Source: an uncultured Varibaculum sp. (GTDB lineage: Bacteria > Actinomycetota > Actinomycetes > Actinomycetales > Actinomycetaceae). Taken from it: DNA of 64,000 nucleotides. Shown in pieces: positions 18,346 through 27,435 of the stretch. The stretch is taken from contig NZ_CABTZZ010000005.1 in the NCBI RefSeq assembly GCF_902489465.1, positions 19,812 through 83,811 on the forward strand, written 5' to 3'. Under the pieces are notes generated by a model. It did no database searches and was not told the origin of the DNA. It saw nothing but the letters and a program-made list of their open reading frames with translations. Numbering within the stretch: position 1 is the stretch's first letter; each line of letters starts with the position of its first letter. A program made the translations under genes and the position numbers.

Positions 18346-19011
18346 ATGGCTTTTTCACCTCTATATCCGGCGGGTGCACCACGTTTAGCTGCTAACATGC
18401 CCATTGATCGTTATGTGCTTCCCGAATTTGAAGAACGTACATCCTATGGCTTCAAACGCCAAAACCCCTACACCAAGCTTTTTGATGAGCGCATCATTTT
18501 CTTAGGGGTGCAGGTTGATGATTCTTCAGCCGATGATGTAATGGCTCAGCTACTGGTGTTGGAATCCCAAGATCCCGATTCTCTAATCACCATGTACATT
18601 AACTCGCCCGGTGGCTCCTTTACCGCTATGACGGCAATCTATGACACCATGCAGTACGTTAAGCCGCAGATTCAGACGGTTTGCTTGGGACAGGCAGCTT
18701 CTGCGGCGGCCGTGCTTTTAGCTGGTGGCTCTGCCGGTAGCCGTTTGGCTTTGCCCAATGCCCGAATCGTCATCCACCAGCCTTCAATGCAGGGCTCGCA
18801 AGGACAGGCGACTGATATCGAAATTATTGCTGAAGAAATCGATCGTATGCGTACTTGGCTAGAAGACACGATTGCCAAGCACTCGGGACAGACTTCCGAG
18901 CAAGTGCGCAAAGATATCGAACGCGATAAGATTTTGACCGCCCAGGCTGCCAAAGAGTACGGACTGATCGATCAGGTTTTAGAGTCTCGCAAAAACCCCA
19001 TAAAGCACTAG
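18346..19011 (+). CDS. clpP2: ATP-dependent Clp protease proteolytic subunit (ClpP2-type)
   Basis: This 221-residue second ClpP has catalytic Ser in GQAASAAAV, His in IHQPSMQG and Asp in IERDKILT. The N-terminal segment (RYVLPEFEERTSYGFK) resembles the ClpP2 processing and axial region in actinobacteria. It directly follows clpP1 and should be co-translated. The hydrophobic pocket for Clp ATPases lies mainly on this subunit in mycobacteria; that it does so here is inference from family position. Confidence 0.94.
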   Translation: MAFSPLYPAGAPRLAANMPIDRYVLPEFEERTSYGFKRQNPYTKLFDERIIFLGVQVDDSSADDVMAQLLVLESQDPDSLITMYINSPGGSFTAMTAIYDTMQYVKPQIQTVCLGQAASAAAVLLAGGSAGSRLALPNARIVIHQPSMQGSQGQATDIEIIAEEIDRMRTWLEDTIAKHSGQTSEQVRKDIERDKILTAQAAKEYGLIDQVLESRKNPIKH

Positions 19012-19038
19012 CATCCCTTAGGAAGCGTGTTGGCGCTG

Positions 19039-19067
19039 CCCAGTCTAGGAAATACCCCTAGGCTGGG
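19039..19067 (+). terminator. Hairpin between clpP2 and clpX
   Basis: An 11-bp stem with one G-U pair (arms 19039-19049 and 19057-19067) lies between clpP2 and clpX. It is followed by GGTAGGGATTTGATTT and then the clpX ribosome site. It could be a leaky terminator that lowers clpX expression relative to clpP. Confidence 0.4.
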
Positions 19068-19096
19068 GGTAGGGATTTGATTTAGGAGGGACCTAG

Positions 19097-20338
19097 GTGG
19101 AAGAAGAGGCCGAGCTCTTAAAATGCTCGTTTTGCGGTAAGACGCAGCGGCAAGTGCGCAAATTAATTGCCGGGCCGGCAGTCTATATTTGCAATGAATG
19201 CGTTGATCTTTGCAACGAAATCATGGAAGAGGATACCGCGAAGCATTCGCGCTCCAAAGCCAAACCTTTGCCCAAGCCTAAAGAAATCTACGACTTTCTA
19301 AACCACTATGTTATTGGGCAAGACCACGCTAAACGGGCTCTTTCAGTAGCAGTCTATAACCATTACAAACGGGTGCAGGCGAAAGAGCGTGGCCAGAACA
19401 TCGACATGTCTTTGACCAAGTCAAATATTTTGCTGCTAGGCCCTACTGGTTGCGGCAAAACTCATTTGGCGCGTTCTTTAGCTAAACTGCTTAACGTTCC
19501 ATTTGCCATTGTTGATGCCACGGCGTTAACTGAAGCCGGATACGTAGGTGAGGACGTTGAAAACATCCTGCTTAAGTTAATTAATGCTGCCGATGGCGAT
19601 ATTAAACGTGCCGAACGCGGGATTATTTACATAGACGAGATCGATAAGATTTCCCGTAAAGCCGAGAACGCCTCGATTACCCGCGACGTGTCGGGCGAAG
19701 GCGTCCAGCAGGCGCTGCTAAAAATTATTGAGGGAACCGTGGCCTCGGTACCTCCGCAGGGTGGACGTAAACACCCTCACCAGGACTATCTAGAGATTGA
19801 CACCAATTCGATTCTCTTTATAGCCGCCGGAGCTTTTGCCGGAATAGACGACATTGTGAAGTCGCGGCTAGGGCAACATTCCACCGGTTTTGGTTCTTCC
19901 TTAAAATCTTCCGCCGAACATGGAGATCTTTATGCGCAAGTCAGTGCGGATGATTTGCATCGTTTCGGCCTAATCCCAGAATTCATTGGGCGCTTGCCCG
20001 TATTAACTTCGGTAAAGGAACTTACCGAATCCGATTTGGTGCGGGTATTGGTGGAACCGGAGAATTCCCTGGTTACCCAGTATTGCTCGCTATTTGAATT
20101 GGATGGAATTGACCTGCATTTCACCGATGGAGCCATTCACGCAATAGCTCGGATGGCCAGGGAACGGGGCACCGGTGCCCGGGCGCTCTCTTCCATTATG
20201 GAGGCCGTGTTAAAGGAGACTATGTTCGAGGTTCCCTCCCAACCTGATGTACGTTCGGTGACTATCACCGAAGAGGTAGTTAACCAGGGGGCGAAACCCA
20301 CTTTACTAGAAGCAGTTCCGCGTTCTAAGACTGCCTAA
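19097..20338 (+). CDS. clpX: ATP-dependent Clp protease ATP-binding subunit ClpX
   Basis: This 413-residue AAA+ unfoldase feeds substrates to ClpP. The N-terminal zinc domain has Cys10, Cys13, Cys32 and Cys35. Walker A GPTGCGKT is at residues 115-122, the pore loop GYVGED follows near 153, Walker B is IIYIDEID, and the sensor and arginine-finger region contains RGTGARAL. Its GTG start follows AGGAGGG. It lies downstream of clpP1-clpP2, as usual. The 3' side holds only a weak 5-bp hairpin. Confidence 0.97.
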   Translation: MEEEAELLKCSFCGKTQRQVRKLIAGPAVYICNECVDLCNEIMEEDTAKHSRSKAKPLPKPKEIYDFLNHYVIGQDHAKRALSVAVYNHYKRVQAKERGQNIDMSLTKSNILLLGPTGCGKTHLARSLAKLLNVPFAIVDATALTEAGYVGEDVENILLKLINAADGDIKRAERGIIYIDEIDKISRKAENASITRDVSGEGVQQALLKIIEGTVASVPPQGGRKHPHQDYLEIDTNSILFIAAGAFAGIDDIVKSRLGQHSTGFGSSLKSSAEHGDLYAQVSADDLHRFGLIPEFIGRLPVLTSVKELTESDLVRVLVEPENSLVTQYCSLFELDGIDLHFTDGAIHAIARMARERGTGARALSSIMEAVLKETMFEVPSQPDVRSVTITEEVVNQGAKPTLLEAVPRSKTA

Positions 20339-20468
20339 AACCGTTTGAGATTTCCCGCAAACGCCAGCCTTAACGCTGGTTTAACGGGTGGCAATTGCGA
20401 CTGGTAATTAGTGGGGTTTACTTGGACAGTGTTGGCCGTACTAGCTAGCCCTCATTTATCCTTAGGAC

Positions 20469-20789
20469 ATGGACAGCAAGCAGGAAGACACCACCTCGCA
20501 GATTCCGCCCGAACTGGCGCAGGCGCGCGCCACTATCGACAATATCGATGCGGCGCTGATACATATCTTGGCGGAGCGCTTTAAATGTACCCAAAAGGTG
20601 GGATATCTTAAAGCTCGCCTAGGTCTTAATCCCGAGGATAAAGGACGGGAGCAACGACAGGTAGCAAGACTGAGATCCTTAGCTGAAGAGGCGGGACTAG
20701 ATCCGGTGTTCGCCGAAAAATTCTTAAACTTTATCGTGCAAGAAGTTATTCGCCACCATATCGATATCGCGGAACAGCAGCGCGGCTAG
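20469..20789 (+). CDS. Chorismate mutase, AroQ type
   Basis: This 106-residue all-helical protein converts chorismate to prephenate in Phe/Tyr synthesis. Active-site positions of the AroQ fold are visible: Arg20 (in ARATIDNID), Arg37, Lys48, the D-K-G-R-E cluster at 57-61 and Gln91. There is no secretion signal and no fused partner, so it is the small cytosolic form. It may need a DAHP synthase partner for full activity, as in mycobacteria (inference). It stands alone after clpX, convergent with the acyl-CoA ligase gene. Confidence 0.92.
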   Translation: MDSKQEDTTSQIPPELAQARATIDNIDAALIHILAERFKCTQKVGYLKARLGLNPEDKGREQRQVARLRSLAEEAGLDPVFAEKFLNFIVQEVIRHHIDIAEQQRG

Positions 20790-20845
20790 TCCAACTGACA
20801 ACCGACCTAACTATGGCAGGGGATCAGCTAATTGCTAACCCCTAA

Positions 20846-22756
20846 TCAATCCTCTAGCGGGCCGCCGTAGATAGCGTTAATTTCGTTTTCAAACCGTTTT
20901 AGCACCACGGAACGTTTTACCTTCAATGAGGGCGTCATCGTGCCATTTTCTAAAGAAAAATCAGTGGTCAGTACGCGGATCTTGCGGATGGATTCGGCGC
21001 GAGAAACCTTTTGGTTAGTGCGTGCCACTGCCCGTTCTAATGCTTTTAGCACTGCCGGGTGGCGAGCGGCGTCAGAAATATCCATCGGTGGCAAGTTGTG
21101 GTTGCGCAGCCAGCCCGGAAGCATTTCCGCATCCAAGGTAACTAGGGCAGCAATGAAGGGGCGACGATCTCCCACCGCGACCACGTTCGAGATTAGCGGG
21201 TGCCCGCGCAGGCCATCTTCCAATATTTCTGGAGAGACATTTTTGCCCCCGGCGGTCACAATAATTTCTTTCATTCGACCGGTGATATATACGAAACCAT
21301 CAGCATCAATCCAGCCTTTATCTTCGCTATGTAACCATCCGTCTTCGGTATAAAGCTCGGCGGTTTCTTTCTCTAAATTGAGGTAGCCAGGAGACATAGC
21401 GTCACCTTTGAACAATACTTCGCCCTCGTCAGAGATCCGTACTGCGATCCCGGGAACTGGTTGTCCTACTGAGCCGATCTTGGCGCGGGTCGGTACATTC
21501 ACCGTGGCCGGTCCTAGCGTCTCGGTTAGACCGTAGCCTTCACAAACCGTGACCCCAATACCGCGGAAGAAATGACCTAAGCGTACCGATAGGGGACCGC
21601 CCCCAGAAATAATATATTTGGCATTGCCCCCTAAAAGATTAGTCAAGCGCGATAAAACCAGTTGGTAAAATACTTGCCGTCGAATTTTTAGCGCTCGGGA
21701 AGGTCCCTGCGGGGTGTCTAGGGCTTTGGAATAGTCAATAGCGGATTTGGCGGCCAGCCGGAATAAACGTAACTTTATCCCATGTCCCGCGGACGCATCG
21801 GCGGCATTATAGATCTTTTCGAGGACGCGGGGGACTGCCAATATATAGGAGGGTTTAAAGGAGGCGAGATCCGCCAAGAGATTCTTAGTGTCCGGAACTA
21901 ATCCGAGAACTCCAGGTCCTAGTAGGGCGCCCCAGGAAACCAGACGCGCGAGCGCATGGGCTACCGGCAAGAAAAGTAGACAGCGCGTGGTTTTCTGCAT
22001 TCCGATCTCCGCCAAATAATCTAAAAGATTCGGTAGCAAGGCCGTGGCGTTACGTTGAGTAATAAGTGTCCCTTTAGGACGCCCGGTAGTTCCGGAAGTA
22101 TAAATAATGGTGGCAACAGTATCGCCGGTAATCTGGGCGTTATAGGAGTCGATGACTGCCGGAGCAATTTGTCGTCCCGCCTCGATAATAGTTAGCAAAT
22201 CTCCTGCTGCCAGAGAGAAAATCCGGCATTTGTGATCCGCACGGGTGGCAACTGCTTGTATTAATTCTTGAGAGGACTGGTTGGAGGCTATCGCATAGCG
22301 AATCTTTGAGTCCTGTAAAATCCATTCGATTTGTGCGGCGGAGTCAGTTTCGTAAATGGGAACCGTAACAATCCCGATTGCCAGCGCGGCCATATCGATC
22401 AGGGTCCACTCATAGGAAGTAGGGCCGTGTAACGCTAAGCGGTCTCCTGGTTTTAGGCCAATCCCTAGCAGACCACGAGCAACCGAACTAATTTCGTCCC
22501 AGAATTCACCGGCAGATACTTTACGCCATTGTTCCCCCAGCATAGTTTTTTGTTCAATAACTGTTTGGTTAGGATCTTGGGTAACGCGACGGCGAAACAG
22601 GGAGACAACATTATCGTGTTCCGAGCGGATCTTAGTAGCCGGCATGGAAAACTCTTTTAATTTACCGGGAGTGTCCCCGGCCACCGCAATTGTTCCGGGC
22701 GGGAAAGTAAATCCCTTCTCTGCTTCCACTGGTTTCTCCTTGAACCGTTTAATCAT
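20846..22756 (-). CDS. Long-chain acyl-CoA ligase / AMP-forming synthetase, paralog 1
   Basis: This 636-residue ANL-superfamily enzyme would activate fatty acids as acyl-adenylates and then CoA esters. The P-loop TSGTTGRPKG is at residues 220-229. The YGLTET motif, the hinge TGRMKEIIVTAGGKN and the C-terminal PSLKVKR lysine region are all intact. It is clearly paralogous to the ligase at 30411-32228. Compared with that copy it carries about 35 extra N-terminal residues. It follows valS on the same strand with a short gap and may be read from the valS transcript. Confidence 0.92.
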   Translation of the reverse strand: MIKRFKEKPVEAEKGFTFPPGTIAVAGDTPGKLKEFSMPATKIRSEHDNVVSLFRRRVTQDPNQTVIEQKTMLGEQWRKVSAGEFWDEISSVARGLLGIGLKPGDRLALHGPTSYEWTLIDMAALAIGIVTVPIYETDSAAQIEWILQDSKIRYAIASNQSSQELIQAVATRADHKCRIFSLAAGDLLTIIEAGRQIAPAVIDSYNAQITGDTVATIIYTSGTTGRPKGTLITQRNATALLPNLLDYLAEIGMQKTTRCLLFLPVAHALARLVSWGALLGPGVLGLVPDTKNLLADLASFKPSYILAVPRVLEKIYNAADASAGHGIKLRLFRLAAKSAIDYSKALDTPQGPSRALKIRRQVFYQLVLSRLTNLLGGNAKYIISGGGPLSVRLGHFFRGIGVTVCEGYGLTETLGPATVNVPTRAKIGSVGQPVPGIAVRISDEGEVLFKGDAMSPGYLNLEKETAELYTEDGWLHSEDKGWIDADGFVYITGRMKEIIVTAGGKNVSPEILEDGLRGHPLISNVVAVGDRRPFIAALVTLDAEMLPGWLRNHNLPPMDISDAARHPAVLKALERAVARTNQKVSRAESIRKIRVLTTDFSLENGTMTPSLKVKRSVVLKRFENEINAIYGGPLED

Positions 22757-22775
22757 GACTGTAGTTTATCCTAAG

Positions 22776-25463
22776 TTAGTTGCGAGGTTTCTTGGGTGGA
22801 GGGGTGCCTAACACCGCATTCTGAGTGGAAACCTGGGTGGCAGCCTCTTTATCTACCTGGATATTTACCGTTCCGGTTAGAGAGGCGGCGGAATCTAGGT
22901 CAGCACGTACCGACGGCAAGTTCTCCGCTGACCAGTCATCGGCGTAGACAATAGTTACCTGCTCGAAGGGGGTGCGCTGTCCCACTTTGGCTTCGGACTT
23001 TACCTTACGTAGAACGCTCAGCGTGTCGCCGGCAAGTTCCAGCAGCTGCGCTTGTCCGGCAGCTTGCTCGAGAGCGGGGGTAACTTTCGGCCAGGGAGCG
23101 GTGTGAACCGATCCGGAGCGATACCAAGACCAAACTTCTTCGGCTGCATAGGGCAGGAATGGTGCCAGCAGGCGGGTTACGTTGTCAACCACCAGTGCGA
23201 GGGCAGTGCGCGCTGAATCTTGCGCGTCGCTCTCCCAGCTTCCAGAGAAGTTATGGGCTCGGTTTTTAACCAACTCTAGATAGTTGTCACAAAAATCCCA
23301 GAAGAATGACTCGGTTATCTCGAGGGCACGAGTATGATCATATTTGTCAAAAGCACTGGTGGCCCCACAGATAACCTCATTTAGTCGGGCAATGACTGCT
23401 TTGTCTAAGGCATTAGTTACCTTTATGGGGTCAAGGCAGAGGTCAGCGTCCTCGGTCATAGCTAGCGCAAATTTAGAAGCATTCAGTAGCTTCATCGCCA
23501 AGCGCCGCCCGATCTTCATTTGCGCTTCTTCAAAAGCAGTGTCGGTGCCTAGACGCGCCGCAGCTGCCCAATAGCGTACGGAATCCGAGCCATGTTTTTC
23601 CAGCAACCCCATCGGGGTAACTACATTCCCTTTAGATTTCGACATCTTTTTGCGATCGGGATCCAGAATCCAGCCTGAAATCGCGGCATTCTTAAAGGGG
23701 AGGGCGCCGAATTCCAAGTGTGCCCGCACCACGGTCGAGAACAGCCAGGTACGGATAATGTCTTGACCTTGCGGACGCACATCCATGGGGTAAACCCGCT
23801 GGAATAAATCCTCATCTCGCAGCCAACCGCCCGCAATCTGGGGGGTGAGGGACGAGGTCGCCCAGGTGTCTAAAATATCGACTTCTCCGGTAAACCCGCC
23901 GGCTTTACCCCGCTGATCTTCGGTAAATCCCTCCGGAACATCACTAGTCGGATCAATCGGCAGGGATTCTTCGGAGGGCATTAACACTTGGTCGTAATCA
24001 ACTTCACCGCTCTCATCCACGCGGTACCACAGCGGAATCGGTACTCCGAAGAAACGTTGGCGAGAAACCAGCCAGTCATTATGGAGTCCATGTACCCAGT
24101 TGGCGTAGCGTACCTTCATGAAATCGGGGTGGAAGCGCAGTTCCTCTCCCCGTTTTAATAGTTCGGCGTTAAGGTTTTCTTGATGCTCCGGTAGCGTGTA
24201 GTCGCTGCCGCCATTGCGGATATACCATTGGCGCGACATTACTATTTCGAGCGGCTTATCTCCCTTTTCGAAGAAATTAGTTTGCCGCATAGTTTTTTGC
24301 GGTTCGCCCTTTAGCTCTCCGCTTTCTTTCAAAGCCTCTACAACGATTTGCCGCGCCGAGAATGTGGTTTTCCCGCGGATAGCATCCATCAGCTTTCTGC
24401 CAGCCGGATCGGTGATCCAATCAGTTGGCTCCTGGGTGATGCGGCCATCTTTTGCCAAAATCACCCTGGTGGGTAAGTTTAAATCCCGCCACCATTCCAC
24501 GTCGGTAACGTCACCGAAGGTACAGCACATGGCAATGCCGGCGCCTTTATCCATTTCGGCTGCTGGGTGAGCCAATACCGGAACCTCTACGTTAAAGCCG
24601 GGACTGGTCACGGTTTTACCAAATAGATGCTGGTAGCGCTGGTCATCGGGGTGAGCAACCAAGCAGCAGCAAGCCGCCAGTAGCTCCGGACGAGTGGTTT
24701 CAATGATTACGTCCTCGCCGCTTGGCAGATGGAAAGCTAGCGCATGGTAAAAACCGGGGTAGTCACGGGCCTCTAATTCGGCCTGCGCTACCGCAGTTTG
24801 GAAAGTTACATCCCATAGCCCGGGAGCTGCCGCTTGATAGGCTTCCCCGCGCTTAAGGTTCCGCAAGAAGGCAGCTTGGGCTACTTTTTGGGAATCTTTA
24901 GAAATAGTTTGGTACTGATGCTTCCAATCCACGCTGAGACCCAGGCGCCGCCAGAGCGCCTCAAAGGATTTTTCGTCCTCTTTCGTTAGCTGTTCGCACA
25001 GTTCAATAAAGTTCTTGCGGGAAACTGGCACCTGATCGCGGGCTTTAACCGATTTGGAATCGCCGTGATGTGGCGGCTCAAAATTTGGGTCATAGGGCAA
25101 TGAAGGATCACAACGGACTCCGTAATAGTTTTGGGCACGCCGCTCTGTAGGCAAACCGTTATCGTCCCAACCCATGGGGTAGAACACTGCTTTACCCTGC
25201 ATTCGCTGGTAGCGAGCCAGGCAATCGGTGTGAGTATAAGAGAACACGTGCCCTACGTGCAATGATCCCGAGGCCGTGGGCGGGGGAGTATCAATCGAGA
25301 ACACCTGCTCGCGCTGCGCTTCGCGGTCAAAAGCGTACACCTGCTGGTCTTCCCAGGCCGCGGCCCAGCGTTCTTCGAGGCCGTCTACGCTTACTCGCTG
25401 GGGAACTTTCGGGGCGGGCAAGTGTAGATCTGCTAAATCCCGGTGATCGTGGGGATTACTCAT
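22776..25463 (-). CDS. valS: Valyl-tRNA synthetase
   Basis: This 895-residue class I synthetase charges tRNA-Val. The HIGH motif appears as HVGH (residues 69-72) in PPTASGSLHVGH. The KMSKS motif is KMSKSKGN near residue 605. The CP1 editing domain lies between them, with TTRPELL present. An anticodon-binding domain follows, but the long C-terminal coiled coil seen in many ValRS is shortened. GGAGATGG precedes the ATG. The 5' region was examined for a T-box and no convincing specifier or antiterminator element was found. Confidence 0.97.
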   Translation of the reverse strand: MSNPHDHRDLADLHLPAPKVPQRVSVDGLEERWAAAWEDQQVYAFDREAQREQVFSIDTPPPTASGSLHVGHVFSYTHTDCLARYQRMQGKAVFYPMGWDDNGLPTERRAQNYYGVRCDPSLPYDPNFEPPHHGDSKSVKARDQVPVSRKNFIELCEQLTKEDEKSFEALWRRLGLSVDWKHQYQTISKDSQKVAQAAFLRNLKRGEAYQAAAPGLWDVTFQTAVAQAELEARDYPGFYHALAFHLPSGEDVIIETTRPELLAACCCLVAHPDDQRYQHLFGKTVTSPGFNVEVPVLAHPAAEMDKGAGIAMCCTFGDVTDVEWWRDLNLPTRVILAKDGRITQEPTDWITDPAGRKLMDAIRGKTTFSARQIVVEALKESGELKGEPQKTMRQTNFFEKGDKPLEIVMSRQWYIRNGGSDYTLPEHQENLNAELLKRGEELRFHPDFMKVRYANWVHGLHNDWLVSRQRFFGVPIPLWYRVDESGEVDYDQVLMPSEESLPIDPTSDVPEGFTEDQRGKAGGFTGEVDILDTWATSSLTPQIAGGWLRDEDLFQRVYPMDVRPQGQDIIRTWLFSTVVRAHLEFGALPFKNAAISGWILDPDRKKMSKSKGNVVTPMGLLEKHGSDSVRYWAAAARLGTDTAFEEAQMKIGRRLAMKLLNASKFALAMTEDADLCLDPIKVTNALDKAVIARLNEVICGATSAFDKYDHTRALEITESFFWDFCDNYLELVKNRAHNFSGSWESDAQDSARTALALVVDNVTRLLAPFLPYAAEEVWSWYRSGSVHTAPWPKVTPALEQAAGQAQLLELAGDTLSVLRKVKSEAKVGQRTPFEQVTIVYADDWSAENLPSVRADLDSAASLTGTVNIQVDKEAATQVSTQNAVLGTPPPKKPRN

Positions 25464-25572
25464 CGGCCATCTCCTATTTCATCTTTTCCCTGTCTACCGG
25501 CTCTGCCACCTCTGCGGGTGCAGAAACTGGTGTTTACATACCCTACTAAACTACTCGGTTTCGCAGGCCAAC

Positions 25573-25605
25573 CCCAAAATATTCCGAGCGTCCTCGCCCT
25601 CGGAA
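25573..25605 (-). terminator. Minus-strand terminator between the DUF5692 fragment and valS
   Basis: A 7-bp stem (arms 25582-25588 and 25599-25605) read on the minus strand is followed by TATTTTGGGG. It lies about 110 bases beyond the DUF5692-like gene and would isolate it from valS. The flanking AT bases extend the stem with a bulge. Confidence 0.5.
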
Positions 25606-25711
25606 AATATCGGTAATAGCTGGTACAGCTAAGAGCCTGCTCCCAAGAAACCTTAAACTAGCTAAGGAAATCAGGGGCAGTCTCTACTGCTAGTTTGCAC
25701 GTCACCAGGTG

Positions 25712-26347
25712 CTAATTATTTTCTAGTTTTCCTCCGTTCTCGCGAGCAATCTGTTGGTTATAGGGGGTATCCCAATAAACTTCCTGAGTAAGGGAATTGC
25801 GTCTAGTCGAGCACACCTTATAAATGTGATAGCCGAACACCACCACATTGGCTACTAGGGCGGCTGCCGCGAGCAATAGCATTGCACTGGGGATGTGCGC
25901 GCTGCGATGCGCAAACATGGAATCCTGCATAAAGTGAGGGAAGGTTAACACTATCGCCGACCAGAAGGTCAAGGTATAGGCTCGGTATTGAATCCAAGCT
26001 CCTTTACCCAATGCTAAGAATGCGGGAATCGTACAAGAAGCCAGCAAAGCCACACCCGAATACCAGGCGCGATCAGCTAGACAGTGATACACATAGGCAA
26101 CATTCCACAGATCGTAGGCAATAATCCAACCGACAGTCAGATCTCCCCAGATAATTTGCTTATTTTTACCTTTGGATACGTAGATTCCCATCCAGCCCGA
26201 AATCATTAGGAAATTTAGGATTCCAGCGATTCCGTTCATAATGTTCCAAGGCCCGCCCCAGGTAACCATTCCTTGGGAGGGATCCACCCGGTGAATCGAG
26301 TAGCACTGGAAATCGCGGATTACGGCCTCGATAATATTCATCACCAA
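25712..26347 (-). CDS. DUF5692-like membrane protein, probably 5'-truncated
   Basis: This 211-residue open frame has about five membrane spans. It carries strongly patterned segments (NIIEAVIRDFQCYS, GGPWNIMNGIAGILN, GWIIAYDLWNVAYVYHC) that I recall from the C-terminal two thirds of DUF5692 proteins, which are normally about 300 residues. Homology-like sequence continues in frame upstream of the start codons (LPLILV), then an in-frame TAA stops it at about 26393. The usual N-terminal spans are therefore missing. The start at 26347 is TTG, with GTG and ATG immediately after and no clear ribosome site. The upstream SRPBCC-like frame runs into it, so a deletion or frameshift is likely. No function is assigned. 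Confidence 0.6.
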   Translation of the reverse strand: MVMNIIEAVIRDFQCYSIHRVDPSQGMVTWGGPWNIMNGIAGILNFLMISGWMGIYVSKGKNKQIIWGDLTVGWIIAYDLWNVAYVYHCLADRAWYSGVALLASCTIPAFLALGKGAWIQYRAYTLTFWSAIVLTFPHFMQDSMFAHRSAHIPSAMLLLAAAALVANVVVFGYHIYKVCSTRRNSLTQEVYWDTPYNQQIARENGGKLENN

Positions 26348-27212
26348 AATCAGCGGAAGAGGGTGGCCAGGCGGGATTATCGGTTACTGGAGGACGCACC
26401 TCGTTCACTGCCGGGTCTTGACGACCATAGCGCAGCCATTGGTTGTGAGTAGCTTCGTAAAGTTCGGTGCCATCCCAGCGTCCGGCCGGAGTGCCGTAGC
26501 CGAAGAGCTTGCCTCCCAGGACTGCGCGCTTGATCCGGGCTTGCCACTGCGGCTTTTTGCGGAACTCGGCAACCCGCTTCACATATAGGTTCTGTAGGTG
26601 CGCCATACAGCCCCCGATTAGTTCAATATTGATCCAGTTAATCGCAGCCGCAAACTTGGTGTCGGGTTCAAATCCGATCCGCCAGTGGTTGATTAATCGG
26701 CAGCGATTATCTTTGAGCGGAATCAGATAGAAACACAGGGCAGACCCATAATGTTTCATCCCCGGGTAGCGGAAAGCAAAAGATCCCGGTGCCCGCGGTG
26801 GATGTTTAGTATCTACCCATTGGGAAAGATATTTACCAGGGACTACGTCCGCCCATTCCATGGACATACCAGCGAAGTAAACCGCCGCTATATCGCCCGG
26901 TTTTAAGGCATCTTTCCCTTGCCGCTGTTCTTGAATTTCGTAGGAATTAAAGAAAGGTAGCCGGTCAAAGCTACGTTCTAGGAACTCTGAGGAATAAGAG
27001 CCAGCCTTGTCGCAACCTAGCTGTTTTAGGTGCCGGTACACCGCGTAGGCGGGAGCATCAATATCAATCGCGTAAGTGGAGGAACGACCATTGGAATAAC
27101 ACCGGTCAATCAAGTCATCGGAGGGATAGTGCCACTCATTTTCTTCTTTGGTAGCCTTGCCCGAAAACTGACTGAAGCCGACACCTACCGCGCCTGCGCC
27201 ACCAACTTCCAA
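26166..27212 (-). CDS. SRPBCC-like protein with out-of-frame 3' tail
   Basis: This 348-residue frame has a plausible SRPBCC/polyketide-cyclase-like core from about residue 28 to 225 (YPSDDLIDRC, IDAPAYAVYRHL, FYLIPLKDNRCRLINHW). A basic segment follows. The last 60 residues or so are read from DNA that codes in another frame for the DUF5692-like protein, and they look like shadow translation (rich in Arg, Pro, Asn). The first 25 residues overlap an orphan plus-strand gene end and may not be native. Both ends therefore appear broken. Family assignment is by pattern memory only. It is minus-strand, upstream of the DUF5692 fragment and divergent from uvrA. Confidence 0.5.
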   Translation of the reverse strand: MEVGGAGAVGVGFSQFSGKATKEENEWHYPSDDLIDRCYSNGRSSTYAIDIDAPAYAVYRHLKQLGCDKAGSYSSEFLERSFDRLPFFNSYEIQEQRQGKDALKPGDIAAVYFAGMSMEWADVVPGKYLSQWVDTKHPPRAPGSFAFRYPGMKHYGSALCFYLIPLKDNRCRLINHWRIGFEPDTKFAAAINWINIELIGGCMAHLQNLYVKRVAEFRKKPQWQARIKRAVLGGKLFGYGTPAGRWDGTELYEATHNQWLRYGRQDPAVNEVRPPVTDNPAWPPSSADFGDEYYRGRNPRFPVLLDSPGGSLPRNGYLGRALEHYERNRWNPKFPNDFGLDGNLRIQR

Positions 27213-27419
27213 TGCTTAATGGATATTGTTTCCGCCCGCTCAATCTCAATGATTGAGGGCTTACCAGAAACCCGTGACATTACTGCTGCTAGTGGTTCTG
27301 TCGCCTGGTATCAAGCCGCAGCCGATGCCTTTAAAGCCAGCGGAGTGGGAATAGACCCTGCCACCGGATTCCGCACCATTGGTGGCTACTGGAACCTGCT
27401 CTCAAAGAATCCTAACTAA
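27168..27419 (+). pseudogene. Orphan 3' end of an unrecognised gene
   Basis: About 84 codons of protein-like sequence begin around LTEADTYRAC, pass through SISMIEGLPETRD and end GYWNLLSKNPN at a TAA. Upstream the same frame continues only as the antisense of the SRPBCC-like gene, so the 5' part appears lost. No start codon with a ribosome site is evident. It stops 43 bases before uvrA. I do not recognise the family. Confidence 0.4.
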
Positions 27420-27435
27420 CTGCAAAAATGCAAAA

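Noticed and set aside
20361..20382. Terminator after clpX
   Set aside because: The only inverted repeat has a 5-bp stem with a six-base loop and a three-base T run, too weak to list as a feature.
25464..25711. Possible T-box leader upstream of valS
   Set aside because: I looked for a specifier loop and a TGGNACC-type antiterminator on the minus strand and found only loose resemblances, plus a terminator-like hairpin better explained as the end of the upstream gene.
27030..27167. 5' part of the 129-codon plus-strand frame before uvrA
   Set aside because: This part mirrors the SRPBCC-like coding strand and has Gly/Ile/Val-rich shadow composition; only the later portion looks protein-like.
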